DNA from: SCRA01 sp035533275
GTDB taxonomy: Bacteria > Vulcanimicrobiota > Vulcanimicrobiia > Vulcanimicrobiales > SCRA01
Direction of reading: 5' to 3'
DNA length: 28,747 bases
Assembly: GCA_035533275.1 (NCBI GenBank)
Contig: DATLUD010000080.1
Span: forward strand, 1 to 28,747
The position numbers and the translations under genes are program-made. This document shows, one piece after another, positions 6,999 to 14,129 of the stretch (the stretch's first letter is position 1; every line of letters begins with the position of its first letter). The notes beneath the pieces were generated by a model. That model was not told the origin of the DNA. It was given only the letters and a program-made list of their open reading frames with translations, and ran no database searches.

Positions 6999-7816
6999 GT
7001 CGGCTCGGCTTCGCCTTCGATCTCGATGGCACGCTCTATCTCGACGACAGCCCGATCCCAGGCGCCGCCGAGGCCGTCCGCTGGGCACGCGATCACGGTG
7101 CGGCGATTCGGTTTCTCACCAACAACCCGCGCAAGAGCCGCGAGGCGTACGCCGCCAAGCTCACCGCCGTGGGAATCGCGGCCGAGCCCGCAGAGGTGAT
7201 CACGTCGACGGCCGCCATGCTGTGCTATCTTCGCGAGATCGAGGCCCAGGCGAGCCGTCTCTTCGTGGTGGGAGAGCGCATCCTGGAGCAGGAGCTGCGC
7301 GACGCCGGGATGACGCTCACGGAGCGTGACGACGCCGACGTCGTCATCGTCAGCTTCGACACGACCCTCACCTATGCCAAGCTGCTCACGGCCCATCGCG
7401 CTCTGCGCAAGGGTGCCCGCTTCTTCGCCACCAATCCGGACGCGTACTGCCCCACCGCCGACGGCGGTCTGCCGGACGCCGGCGCACTCGTCGCCGCTTT
7501 AGAGACATCGACGGGGCGGAGCGTCGAGCTGGTTGCCGGCAAGCCGTCGCCCCTCTTGGCGCGCCTGCTGCTGCGAGAGCTCGATGCCCCACCCGCGCGC
7601 TGCGTCATGGTAGGCGACCGCGCCGAGACCGATGTGCGGTTCGGGCGCAGGGCCGGAATGGTGACGGTGCTGGTGCGCACCGGCGCGACCGGCAACGCTC
7701 CTCTCCCGCCTGAGCTCGAACCCGACTATCGCCTCGACTCCGTCGCCGACCTCCCGCTCGCGTTGCATCCTCGGCTGGTCGAGTCCGGGTCTCCATGCAG
7801 CGGCACCAGCAAGTAG
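6995..7816 (+). CDS. HAD-superfamily phosphatase, NagD/AraL/glycerol-phosphate phosphatase type
   Basis: A 273-residue cytoplasmic phosphatase with all four haloacid-dehalogenase motifs: D9-L-D11-G-T (nucleophile and acid/base), T42 in LTNN, K183 in AGKPSP, and D208 with D213 in VGDRAETD. A C2-type cap lies between motifs II and III, as in NagD, AraL and 2-phosphoglycolate or glycerol-3-phosphate phosphatases. In Bacillus subtilis, AraL is a promiscuous sugar phosphatase encoded inside a catabolic operon, a close parallel to the context here. The likely job is to strip phosphate from C2-C5 sugar or polyol phosphates that build up in the pathway. The GTG start overlaps the previous stop (GTGA) and follows a GGAGGAA site. 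The exact substrate is unknown. Confidence 0.88.
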   Translation: MSRLGFAFDLDGTLYLDDSPIPGAAEAVRWARDHGAAIRFLTNNPRKSREAYAAKLTAVGIAAEPAEVITSTAAMLCYLREIEAQASRLFVVGERILEQELRDAGMTLTERDDADVVIVSFDTTLTYAKLLTAHRALRKGARFFATNPDAYCPTADGGLPDAGALVAALETSTGRSVELVAGKPSPLLARLLLRELDAPPARCVMVGDRAETDVRFGRRAGMVTVLVRTGATGNAPLPPELEPDYRLDSVADLPLALHPRLVESGSPCSGTSK

Positions 7817-9345
7817 CGCGCCTGCGCACGGAACCGTTCGACCTCCTCGTGATCGGCGGCGGCTCCACCGGAACGGCGATCGCCCTGGACGCCGCTGCGC
7901 GGGGACTGCGGGCGGCGCTCGTGGAGCGCGGCGACTTTGCGTTCGGCACCTCGAGCCGATCCACCAAACTGATTCACGGGGGAGTGCGGTACCTCGAACA
8001 GGCCGTGAGAGGCCTCGACCGTTCCCAGCTGACCCTCGTGCGCCATGCGCTCGACGAACGCGCCACCCTGCTGCGCATCGCGCCGCACCTGACGCATCCG
8101 CTCCCGTTGGCCACGCCCGTCTACAGCCTGTGGGAGCGTCTCTACCTCCAGGCCGGCCTGACGCTCTACGATCGCCTTGCGGGCAGCCGCGCGATCGGGG
8201 CGACGCGCTTCATGCCCCGCGCCGAGGCGGTGAGCCGCTTCCCCGAGCTGCGCGACCGGTCGCTCCGGGGAGCCATCCTCTACTACGACGGCCAGTTCGA
8301 CGACGCGCGCATGTGCGTCACCCTCGCGCTGACCGCGCACCGAGAAGGAGCGGCGCTCGCGAACTACCTCGAGGTCACGGGCCTCTCGAAGACGGCAAAC
8401 CGAGTCCGGGGAGCGCAGGTGCTCGACCGTGTGAGCGGAGAGCGCTTCGCGATCCACGCGCGCGCGGTCGTCAACGCCACCGGCCCCTACGCCGATGCCA
8501 TTCGCGCGTTGGACGAGCCGGGGCCGGAGCCGCTCCTGCGCGTCAGCGCCGGGGTCCACCTCGTCTTCGACGACGTCCTGGGCTCGGGAGAGACGGGCCT
8601 CTTGATCCCAAAGACGGACGACGGGAGGATCCTCTTCATCCTCCCCTGGCAGGGCAAGACGCTCGTGGGAACCACCGACGAGCCCGCCACCGTCGAAGCC
8701 GACCCGCGCCCCGCCGAGGGCCAGATCGCCTACCTGCTGCGCCACGTGAACCGCTACCTGCGCAAGCCTCTCGATCGTTCCGACGTCCGCGCCGCGTGGA
8801 GCGGGCTGCGCCCGCTGGTGGCAGCCGGCGGCTCGCGCCCGACCGCGGCGCTTGCGCGCGATCACGTCATCGTCGAGAGCTCCTCCGGTCTGGTGACCGT
8901 CACGGGCGGCAAGTGGACGACCTATCGGCTGATCGCCGCCGACGCCGTCGACCACGTCGTCGCATCGGCCGGGCTTGCGCCCACGTGCGGCTGCCGCACC
9001 GCCGAGTTGCCGCTGGTGGGCGCGAGAGAGTATCGCCCCGACGGCTGGGAAAGGCTCGCCGCCGCGTTCGGCATCGAGCGCGAGGTAGCCCAACACTTGC
9101 ATCGCGCGTACGGTGATCGCGCGGCCGGTGTGGCCGAGATCGCCGCCGCGGGTTACGGGGCACCTCTCGCCCCCGGCTTCCCCTACGTCGAGGCCGAGGT
9201 CGTCTGGGCCGCGCGGGAGGAGATGGCGCTGAACGCAGGCGACGTCCTCGCGCGGCGCACACGCCTGGCCTTTCTGGATACCGCCGCTGCCGAACGAGCC
9301 AAGGCGCGCGTGGACGAACTCATGCAGCTGGCGCTGCAGGCGTGA
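7795..9345 (+). CDS. glpD: FAD-dependent glycerol-3-phosphate dehydrogenase
   Basis: A 516-residue flavoprotein that oxidises sn-glycerol-3-phosphate to dihydroxyacetone phosphate and passes electrons to quinone at the cytoplasmic face of the membrane. The FAD-binding motif GGGSTGTAIA (residues 21-30), the V-E-R-G-D-F strand end with the F-G-T-S-S-R-S-T-K-L-I-H-G-G-V-R-Y-L stretch, and the late V-T-V-T-G-G-K-W-T-T-Y-R motif are all intact, and length fits the family. The ATG at 7795 overlaps the HAD gene by 22 bases, implying coupled translation. The alternative substrate is erythritol phosphate: EryB-type dehydrogenases are close relatives of GlpD, and the TIM-barrel neighbour would suit such a pathway. 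The presence of GlpP at the operon's end favours glycerol-3-phosphate. Confidence 0.93.
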   Translation: MQRHQQVARLRTEPFDLLVIGGGSTGTAIALDAAARGLRAALVERGDFAFGTSSRSTKLIHGGVRYLEQAVRGLDRSQLTLVRHALDERATLLRIAPHLTHPLPLATPVYSLWERLYLQAGLTLYDRLAGSRAIGATRFMPRAEAVSRFPELRDRSLRGAILYYDGQFDDARMCVTLALTAHREGAALANYLEVTGLSKTANRVRGAQVLDRVSGERFAIHARAVVNATGPYADAIRALDEPGPEPLLRVSAGVHLVFDDVLGSGETGLLIPKTDDGRILFILPWQGKTLVGTTDEPATVEADPRPAEGQIAYLLRHVNRYLRKPLDRSDVRAAWSGLRPLVAAGGSRPTAALARDHVIVESSSGLVTVTGGKWTTYRLIAADAVDHVVASAGLAPTCGCRTAELPLVGAREYRPDGWERLAAAFGIEREVAQHLHRAYGDRAAGVAEIAAAGYGAPLAPGFPYVEAEVVWAAREEMALNAGDVLARRTRLAFLDTAAAERAKARVDELMQLALQA

Positions 9346-11021
9346 ATCTCCTCGGCGGGATCGCACTCCTCCTCTGGGGCATGCGCATGGTCCGCACCGG
9401 CATCATGCGCGCGTTCGGGGGCAACCTCCGTCGCGTCCTCGGCGCGGCCACGCAGCATCGCCTCATCGCCATGCTCATCGGAGTCGGGGTGACCGGGATC
9501 CTCCAGAGCTCCACCGCCACCGCGCTGATGATCGCCTCGTTCGCAGGCCGGGACCTGATCGCCGGCGGACAGGCACTCGCCGTCATGCTCGGCGCCAACG
9601 TCGGAACGACGCTGGTCGCTCAGCTGCTGAGTCTCAACCTGGCGTGGCTCGCGCCGTTCTTCTTGGTCGTCGGCGTCGCGGGACACCTGTCGGCCAAGGA
9701 GACGCGGCGCCAGGACCTCTCGCGCCTGGCCATCGGAATCGGGCTGATCCTCCTTGGCCTCCAGCTCATCCTCGCGGCAAGCCGCCCCGTGGAGGCCTCA
9801 CCGCTGGTGCGCATGATCGTCGATGCGGTCTCCGCCAATCCGCTCCTGGGCATCGTCATCGGGGCCCTCTTCACGTGGCTCGCGCACTCGAGCCTGACGA
9901 CCGTGCTCTTGGCCATGTCCTTCGCGCAGGGCTCGCTCGTCCCGATGCCCTTCGCCCTCGCGCTCGTCCTCGGCGCGAACCTCGGCGGCGCGCTTCCCGC
10001 CCTGACGCTCACGCTTGCCGAGCCTCCGCCGGCACGCCGCGTCGCTCTCGGCAACGCGGCCTATCGCGTCGTCGGCGTCGCGGCGACGCTGCCGTTCATC
10101 GTCCCGCTCGCCCACCTCTTCCGCATCGTCGACGTCTCTCCGGCACGCCAGCTCGTCGACTTCCACACGGCCTTCAACGTCGCGCTCGCCGTCGTGGGCA
10201 TCTGGTTCACCGAGCCGATCGCGCGCCTGGCGGCGCGGGTCATCGGCGATCCCCCGAAGACCGACGACCCGGCCCGCCCCCATTACCTCGAGCGCTCCAT
10301 GCTCGACACCCCGAGCGTCGCGCTTGCCGCCGCCGCACGCGAGACGCTCCGCATGGCCGACATCGTCGCCGGCATGCTCGACAAAGGGTTCGCCGTCATC
10401 CGCGACGGCGATCGGAACCTCCTGCGCGAGGTCGAACGCACGGACGACATCGTCGATCGACTCCAAGAGGCGATCAAGCTCTATCTCGTCGAGGTCAGCC
10501 GCGAGGGTCTCGACGACTCGGAGAGCCGCCGCTGGCAAGAGATCGTCAGCTTCAGCATCAATCTCGAGCACATCGGTGACGTCATCGACAAGAACCTCAT
10601 GGAGCTGGCAGCCAAGAAGATCAAGTACCGCCTGAGTTTCTCGCCGGAGGGATTGGCGGAGCTCTCGGAATTCTACGGATTGGTCTCCAGCGATCTCCAG
10701 CACGCCATCGGCGTCTTCATCTCCGGCGACGTGAAATCCGCGCGGCAGCTCATTCGCGACAAGGCGCGCCTGCGCCAGCTCGAGCTGCAAGCCGGCGAGA
10801 ACCATCTCGCGCGCCTGCGGTCGGGCCTCGTCGAGAGCATCGAAACGAGCTCCCTCCACCTCGACATCATTCGGGACCTGAAGCGCATTCAGCATCATGC
10901 GGTCTCAGTCGCCTATCCCATCCTCGAAGCGGCGGGGGAGCTGCGAGCGACCCGCTTGCGCGAGCTGGAGAACAGCGACGTAGCCGACCCCGTCAAAGAC
11001 GCCGGCGCGACCAGGCTGTAG
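9342..11021 (+). CDS. Na+/phosphate cotransporter family protein with PhoU-like C-terminal domain
   Basis: A 559-residue inner-membrane protein with two inverted Na/Pi repeats, roughly residues 1-145 and 150-300, followed by a cytoplasmic PhoU-like helical domain (about 320-550). The first repeat carries the hallmark Q-S-S-T-A-T (ILQSSTATAL, about 49-58). The equivalent segment of the second repeat reads AHSSLTTVLL, so the usual Gln is His. Relatives include NptA importers and E. coli YjbB, for which phosphate export has been proposed. In this operon it would balance phosphate freed by the HAD phosphatase or brought in with the substrate. Translation starts at a GTG overlapping the glpD stop (GTGA). 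The direction of transport cannot be read from sequence. Confidence 0.88.
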   Translation: MNLLGGIALLLWGMRMVRTGIMRAFGGNLRRVLGAATQHRLIAMLIGVGVTGILQSSTATALMIASFAGRDLIAGGQALAVMLGANVGTTLVAQLLSLNLAWLAPFFLVVGVAGHLSAKETRRQDLSRLAIGIGLILLGLQLILAASRPVEASPLVRMIVDAVSANPLLGIVIGALFTWLAHSSLTTVLLAMSFAQGSLVPMPFALALVLGANLGGALPALTLTLAEPPPARRVALGNAAYRVVGVAATLPFIVPLAHLFRIVDVSPARQLVDFHTAFNVALAVVGIWFTEPIARLAARVIGDPPKTDDPARPHYLERSMLDTPSVALAAAARETLRMADIVAGMLDKGFAVIRDGDRNLLREVERTDDIVDRLQEAIKLYLVEVSREGLDDSESRRWQEIVSFSINLEHIGDVIDKNLMELAAKKIKYRLSFSPEGLAELSEFYGLVSSDLQHAIGVFISGDVKSARQLIRDKARLRQLELQAGENHLARLRSGLVESIETSSLHLDIIRDLKRIQHHAVSVAYPILEAAGELRATRLRELENSDVADPVKDAGATRL

Positions 11022-11055
11022 GGAAGACGCCACGCCTGACGAACGGAGCCGATGC

Positions 11056-11631
11056 TTGGCCTTCCAACGCTTGATCGGCGACTTCCCCATGATCCCCGCC
11101 GTGCGCTCCGTGGAGCACCTCGACGAGGCGCTCGACTCCTCCGCGCATGTCGTCTATCTCTTGTGCGGCGACGTGACCACGGTTCCGCGCTTGATCCTCA
11201 AGACCCACGCGGCGTCCAAGCTCGCCGTGGTCAACCTCGATCTGGTCAGCGGGCTCTCCGGCACGGCCCCGGCCGTCGACTACCTCGCGGATTGCGGCGC
11301 GGACGGCATCATCTCGACGCACGCGGAGACGTTGAAAGCGGCACACGCGCGCGGCCTTCTGGGCATCCAGCGCACCTTCATGCTCGACTCGTTGGCATTG
11401 CGCAACGTCCTGCGCTCGCTGACCCGCTACATGCCCGACGCCATCGAAATCCTCCCAGCCGCCGTGGCCCCGGGCGTGATGGGAGCGCTGCGCGAGCGCC
11501 ATCCGGGGATCACCGTCATCGCCGGCGGCCTGGTGGCCTCGCTTCGTGAGATCGACGTCCTCGTCTCCTCCGGCGTGGCGGCCGTCTCCGTGAGCGAGCG
11601 AAGCCTCTGGCGACTCGCGCCGCGCGCCTGA
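11056..11631 (+). CDS. glpP: Glycerol-3-phosphate-responsive antiterminator
   Basis: A 191-residue cytoplasmic RNA-level regulator. The whole length follows the GlpP family: the P-A-V-R-S start, Y-L-L-C-G-D-V-T, V-N-L-D-L-V-S-G-L-S-G, the D-G-I-I-S-T motif (about residues 81-86), I-Q-R-T-F-M-L-D-S, E-I-L-P-A, and the late I-A-G-G-L-V motif. In Bacillus subtilis GlpP binds the leader of glpD mRNA in the presence of glycerol-3-phosphate and prevents termination. Here it is the last gene of the operon it presumably controls, 34 bases after the phosphate transporter gene. The start is a TTG at 11056 with GGAG seven bases upstream; ATG at 11089 is a less likely alternative. The best-known members come from Gram-positive bacteria, so its use here is worth noting. 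Confidence 0.9.
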   Translation: MAFQRLIGDFPMIPAVRSVEHLDEALDSSAHVVYLLCGDVTTVPRLILKTHAASKLAVVNLDLVSGLSGTAPAVDYLADCGADGIISTHAETLKAAHARGLLGIQRTFMLDSLALRNVLRSLTRYMPDAIEILPAAVAPGVMGALRERHPGITVIAGGLVASLREIDVLVSSGVAAVSVSERSLWRLAPRA

Positions 11632-11679
11632 GGCTTCAGCGCATCTTCATCGGCGGCACAGAGCGCCCCAAGGCGCGAT

Positions 11680-11694
11680 TGCTACACTCGGGCC
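11680..11694 (+). promoter_or_regulatory. Extended -10 promoter giving a leaderless cytochrome b mRNA
   Basis: TGC-TACACT (11680-11688) ends six bases before the ATG at 11695, so the predicted first transcribed base is the A of the start codon. There is no Shine-Dalgarno sequence, which agrees with a leaderless transcript. No convincing -35 box is present; the TGn extension would compensate. A small GCGCC-CCAA-GGCGC hairpin lies just upstream, possibly the end of the glp operon transcript. Confidence 0.5.
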
Positions 11695-12354
11695 ATGCAG
11701 AGAGCAGCACGTCCGGTCTACCGACACTCACTCGCCGTGCGCACCTCGCACTGGCTCTTCACCGCCGCTTTCTTCGCGCTCCTGGGCACGGGGGCGCTCA
11801 TGCTCCTTCACGAGGCGCACCGCTTCGGTTGGAACGCCGAGGCCGTGCACCGGATCTTCGCGTGGCCCATGCTGATCGCGGGCGCCGTCTATCTCGCGGC
11901 AGCCATCGCCCGAGGCGGCATGCGGGCCATGCTCCTGCGCCGCGCCGACGTTCCCAAGATGCTGCCGATGGCCCAGTACTACTTGGGGCGGCGCAGCCAT
12001 CCGCCTCTCCACGGCAAGTACAATCCGCTGCAGAAGGCCGCATACACGGGCGTGATCTTCGTGGTGGCGCCCCTGATCGTGATCACCGGTTACGCCATGT
12101 GGTCCCATGCGCCGCTGGGCCACGCTCTAGCGGATGCGCTGGGGGGCCGCCACCTCGTCAAGCTCGGCCACATCGCCGGCATGGTGGCTCTGGTCGCCTT
12201 CTTCGTGGGCCACATGGTGATGGTGGCCGCCACGGGACTACGCGCCAACCTGCGCGCGATGGTCACCGGGTGGCACCATCCCCACGCGTCCGCGCCCGGC
12301 GCGGACCTCAGCGAGCGTTCCTATCGTCCCCGTCAGCGGGCGCCGCAAGGATGA
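11695..12354 (+). CDS. Cytochrome b561-like / b-type cytochrome membrane subunit
   Basis: A 219-residue inner-membrane protein with four to five hydrophobic helices and the pattern of the bacterial cytochrome b561/Ni-hydrogenase b-subunit fold. Candidate haem-ligating histidines are in helix 1 (TSHWLF), in helix 2 (AVHRIFAW), and in the C-terminal helices (KLGHIAGM and VGHMVMV). A Y-N-P-x-Q-K segment (KYNPLQKAAY) precedes the third helix, as in formate dehydrogenase and thiosulfate reductase b subunits. Such proteins pass electrons between quinol and a periplasmic redox partner. No partner enzyme is adjacent, so it is an orphan; the TorA module 13 kb away could in principle be served by it, but nothing links them. 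Its 3' end overlaps a possible minus-strand small gene. Confidence 0.8.
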   Translation: MQRAARPVYRHSLAVRTSHWLFTAAFFALLGTGALMLLHEAHRFGWNAEAVHRIFAWPMLIAGAVYLAAAIARGGMRAMLLRRADVPKMLPMAQYYLGRRSHPPLHGKYNPLQKAAYTGVIFVVAPLIVITGYAMWSHAPLGHALADALGGRHLVKLGHIAGMVALVAFFVGHMVMVAATGLRANLRAMVTGWHHPHASAPGADLSERSYRPRQRAPQG

Positions 12355-12412
12355 GCGCCGCCAGCAGCGTGAAGGCGACGGCCACACCGATGCTCACCCA
12401 CAGCGTCGACAC
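12308..12412 (-). CDS. Possible 34-residue single-pass membrane peptide downstream of amt
   Basis: A short frame starting with GTG at 12412, 16 bases after the amt stop, encodes about 34 residues: a hydrophobic segment LWVSIGVAVAFTLLAALILAA (residues 4-24) and a charged tail ADGDDRNAR. A GGCGGAGG stretch lies just upstream, although its spacing to the GTG is short. It lies on the same strand as amt, so it may be the second gene of an amt operon. It overlaps the 3' end of the cytochrome b gene on the other strand by 47 bases, so some of its apparent coding character could be a shadow. I do not recognise a family. Confidence 0.4.
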   Translation of the reverse strand: MSTLWVSIGVAVAFTLLAALILAAPADGDDRNAR

Positions 12413-12428
12413 AGCCTCCGCCCCCGCA

Positions 12429-13835
12429 CTACGACCTGCGGTCCCCGGCCGATGCCGACGTCATCGCATGCACGAGCGGCGGCTGGTAGATCGGCACGGG
12501 ATCCACGCCGTGAATCGCGAGATCCCCTCCCGCGATGTCGCCGTCGCTCGCGCGCAACGGAACCACCAGCGAGATCAGCTTCAGCAACACGTAGGTCAGC
12601 ACGGCATTGAGCACCACGATGACCACCAGCGCCACGAATTGATTCCAGAGCTGCGGCGCGTTGCCGTAGAGGAGTCCCGTCACCGAGACGGGGGCCGTCT
12701 TGACGTTGGCCCCGTAGTACAGGATCATGCGCGGGTCGGCGAGGAGGCCCACCATGAGGCCTCCCAGCGCCCCGGCGACGCCGTGCGTGTGCAGAACGCC
12801 CAGCGTGTCGTCGACCTTCTTCAGGAAGGGTAAGCGCCCCAGCTTGTTCAGGCTCAGCCACGGGATCAGCCCGGCGGCGATCCCGATGATCAGCGCGCCG
12901 AAGCCGTTCACGAAGCCCGCGCCCGGCGTGATGGCCACCAGACCCGCGATCATGCCGTTGATCATCGAGACCGCATTGGGCTTCCCCGTCGCGAACATGT
13001 CGAGGATCAACCACACCACCAACGCGGCGGCGGTGGCGATGTTGGTGTTCAGCACGGCTGCGGCGGCGTCGGCGTTGGCGAAGTACGGGTCGCCGCCGTT
13101 GAAGCCGTTCCAGCCCAGCCACAGGATGCCGGCGCCAGCCAACGCCATGATCAGGTTGTTGGGGCTGAAGTCGCGCTGGTCCTCGATCAACCGCGGTCCC
13201 ACCACGGCCGCGGCCACGAAGCCTGAGACGCCCGCGGCCAGATGGATCACATAGCCGCCGCTGTAGTCGACGGCACCCAGCTGCGCGAGCCACCCGCCGC
13301 CCCAGATCATGAAGGCGCCGACGCTGTAGACGAACGTGCTCCAGAGGGGCACGAAGATCATCCAGGCCTTGAAGTTCATGCGCCCCAGCACCGATCCGGC
13401 GATCAGCACCGGCGTGATGGCCGCGAAGACGAACTGGAAGAAGACCATCGCGGAACCGGGGAAGTGCAGCGGCGGCATGCCGCCGGCGGCCAGCGGAACC
13501 ACCGCTTGACCTACCTGCGCATCCGCCCCCAGCACGGGATGCGGAATGCCGACGATCTTCGAGAGGATGCCCGGCCCCAAGGCCAGCGGGCTCCCGAATC
13601 CCATGCTGTATCCCCAGAGCACCCAAACCAGCATGACGATCGCGAACGCGTAGAAGACCATGACCGCCGAATTGAGCGCCCACTTCTTCTTCACCAGGCC
13701 GCCGTAGAGAATGGCCAGGCCCGGCACGCTTTGCAGCCCCACGAACGTGGCTGCCGTCAGTTGCCATGCCGTGTCGCCCGAGTCGAGGTAGCTGGGAGCC
13801 GGAAGATATGGTGAGACATCGGCCAATAGCATCAT
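12429..13835 (-). CDS. amt: Ammonium transporter
   Basis: A 468-residue inner-membrane protein of the Amt/Rh family, which forms trimers and conducts ammonium. The signature D190-Y-S-G-G is followed by the first pore histidine H198, and the second pore histidine is H351 in LHTHGVAG. The early GGL-V-K-K and the N-N-L-I-M segments are also in place. Eleven or so hydrophobic helices span the chain, and a C-terminal tail of about 40 residues is available for PII (GlnK) contact, though no glnK gene adjoins it. The ATG at 13835 has a GGTGGAG site upstream. A palindrome overlaps its predicted -10 box. It is divergent from the periplasmic binding protein gene. Confidence 0.95.
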   Translation of the reverse strand: MMLLADVSPYLPAPSYLDSGDTAWQLTAATFVGLQSVPGLAILYGGLVKKKWALNSAVMVFYAFAIVMLVWVLWGYSMGFGSPLALGPGILSKIVGIPHPVLGADAQVGQAVVPLAAGGMPPLHFPGSAMVFFQFVFAAITPVLIAGSVLGRMNFKAWMIFVPLWSTFVYSVGAFMIWGGGWLAQLGAVDYSGGYVIHLAAGVSGFVAAAVVGPRLIEDQRDFSPNNLIMALAGAGILWLGWNGFNGGDPYFANADAAAAVLNTNIATAAALVVWLILDMFATGKPNAVSMINGMIAGLVAITPGAGFVNGFGALIIGIAAGLIPWLSLNKLGRLPFLKKVDDTLGVLHTHGVAGALGGLMVGLLADPRMILYYGANVKTAPVSVTGLLYGNAPQLWNQFVALVVIVVLNAVLTYVLLKLISLVVPLRASDGDIAGGDLAIHGVDPVPIYQPPLVHAMTSASAGDRRS

Positions 13836-14129
13836 CGCTCAACTCCACCAAGGGCTCATGATGGCGGGAGCGTAGCAAACTCCCGCCCGGAGCGCGTTGG
13901 CCGCGAGTTCAAGCGCGCGCAGCGTTCGTGGGGCGAAATGGTCGCCTGACGATGACGCTTTGGCCACGTGTCCGAGGCGAGCGCCGGCCGGCACTTCGCG
14001 TGGCTGAAAGCAGGCGTGCCATCGTTTGCTTTTGTACCTGAAATCGGAGCGCCGCGCGGGCATGGGAACCCAGCCCTCGCTCGCCGAACGATGCAACGCT
14101 TACGCACACCTGCAGTTAGGAGGCTCGCC
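13836..14129. other. Divergent intergenic region between amt and the binding-protein gene
   Basis: This 294-base region holds the start signals of both flanking genes. The amt side contains a palindrome over a -10 box (13863-13887). The other side ends in the AGGAGG ribosome binding site (14118-14123) of the binding-protein gene. Several open frames cross it but show no recognisable protein content. I see no RNA gene in it. Confidence 0.5.
13863..13887 (-). promoter_or_regulatory. Palindrome overlapping the amt -10 box (candidate operator)
   Basis: GGCGGGAG (13863-13870) and CTCCCGCC (13880-13887) are perfect eight-base inverted arms around a nine-base centre. On the minus strand the extended -10 TGC-TACGCT (13877 to 13869) falls inside this palindrome, and transcription would start near 13862, leaving a 27-base leader with the amt ribosome binding site. 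A repressor bound here would block the promoter. A nitrogen-status regulator is a guess based on the gene it controls. Confidence 0.45.

Noticed and set aside
7726..9366. Long minus-strand open frame (546 codons) opposite glpD
   Set aside because: It is a shadow of the well-supported GlpD gene and shows no protein-family signal.
11661..11677. Terminator after glpP
   Set aside because: GCGCC-CCAA-GGCGC can form a five-pair hairpin but lacks a T run, so I did not list it as a terminator.
12394..13878. Minus-strand open frame of 494 codons over amt
   Set aside because: It is in a different frame from Amt, with low-complexity Arg/Gly-rich translation; Amt has both pore histidines in the correct frame.
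13968..14129. 54-codon upstream extension of the binding protein
   Set aside because: It would bury the signal peptide inside the chain; GTG 14130 has an AGGAGG site and starts the signal peptide.
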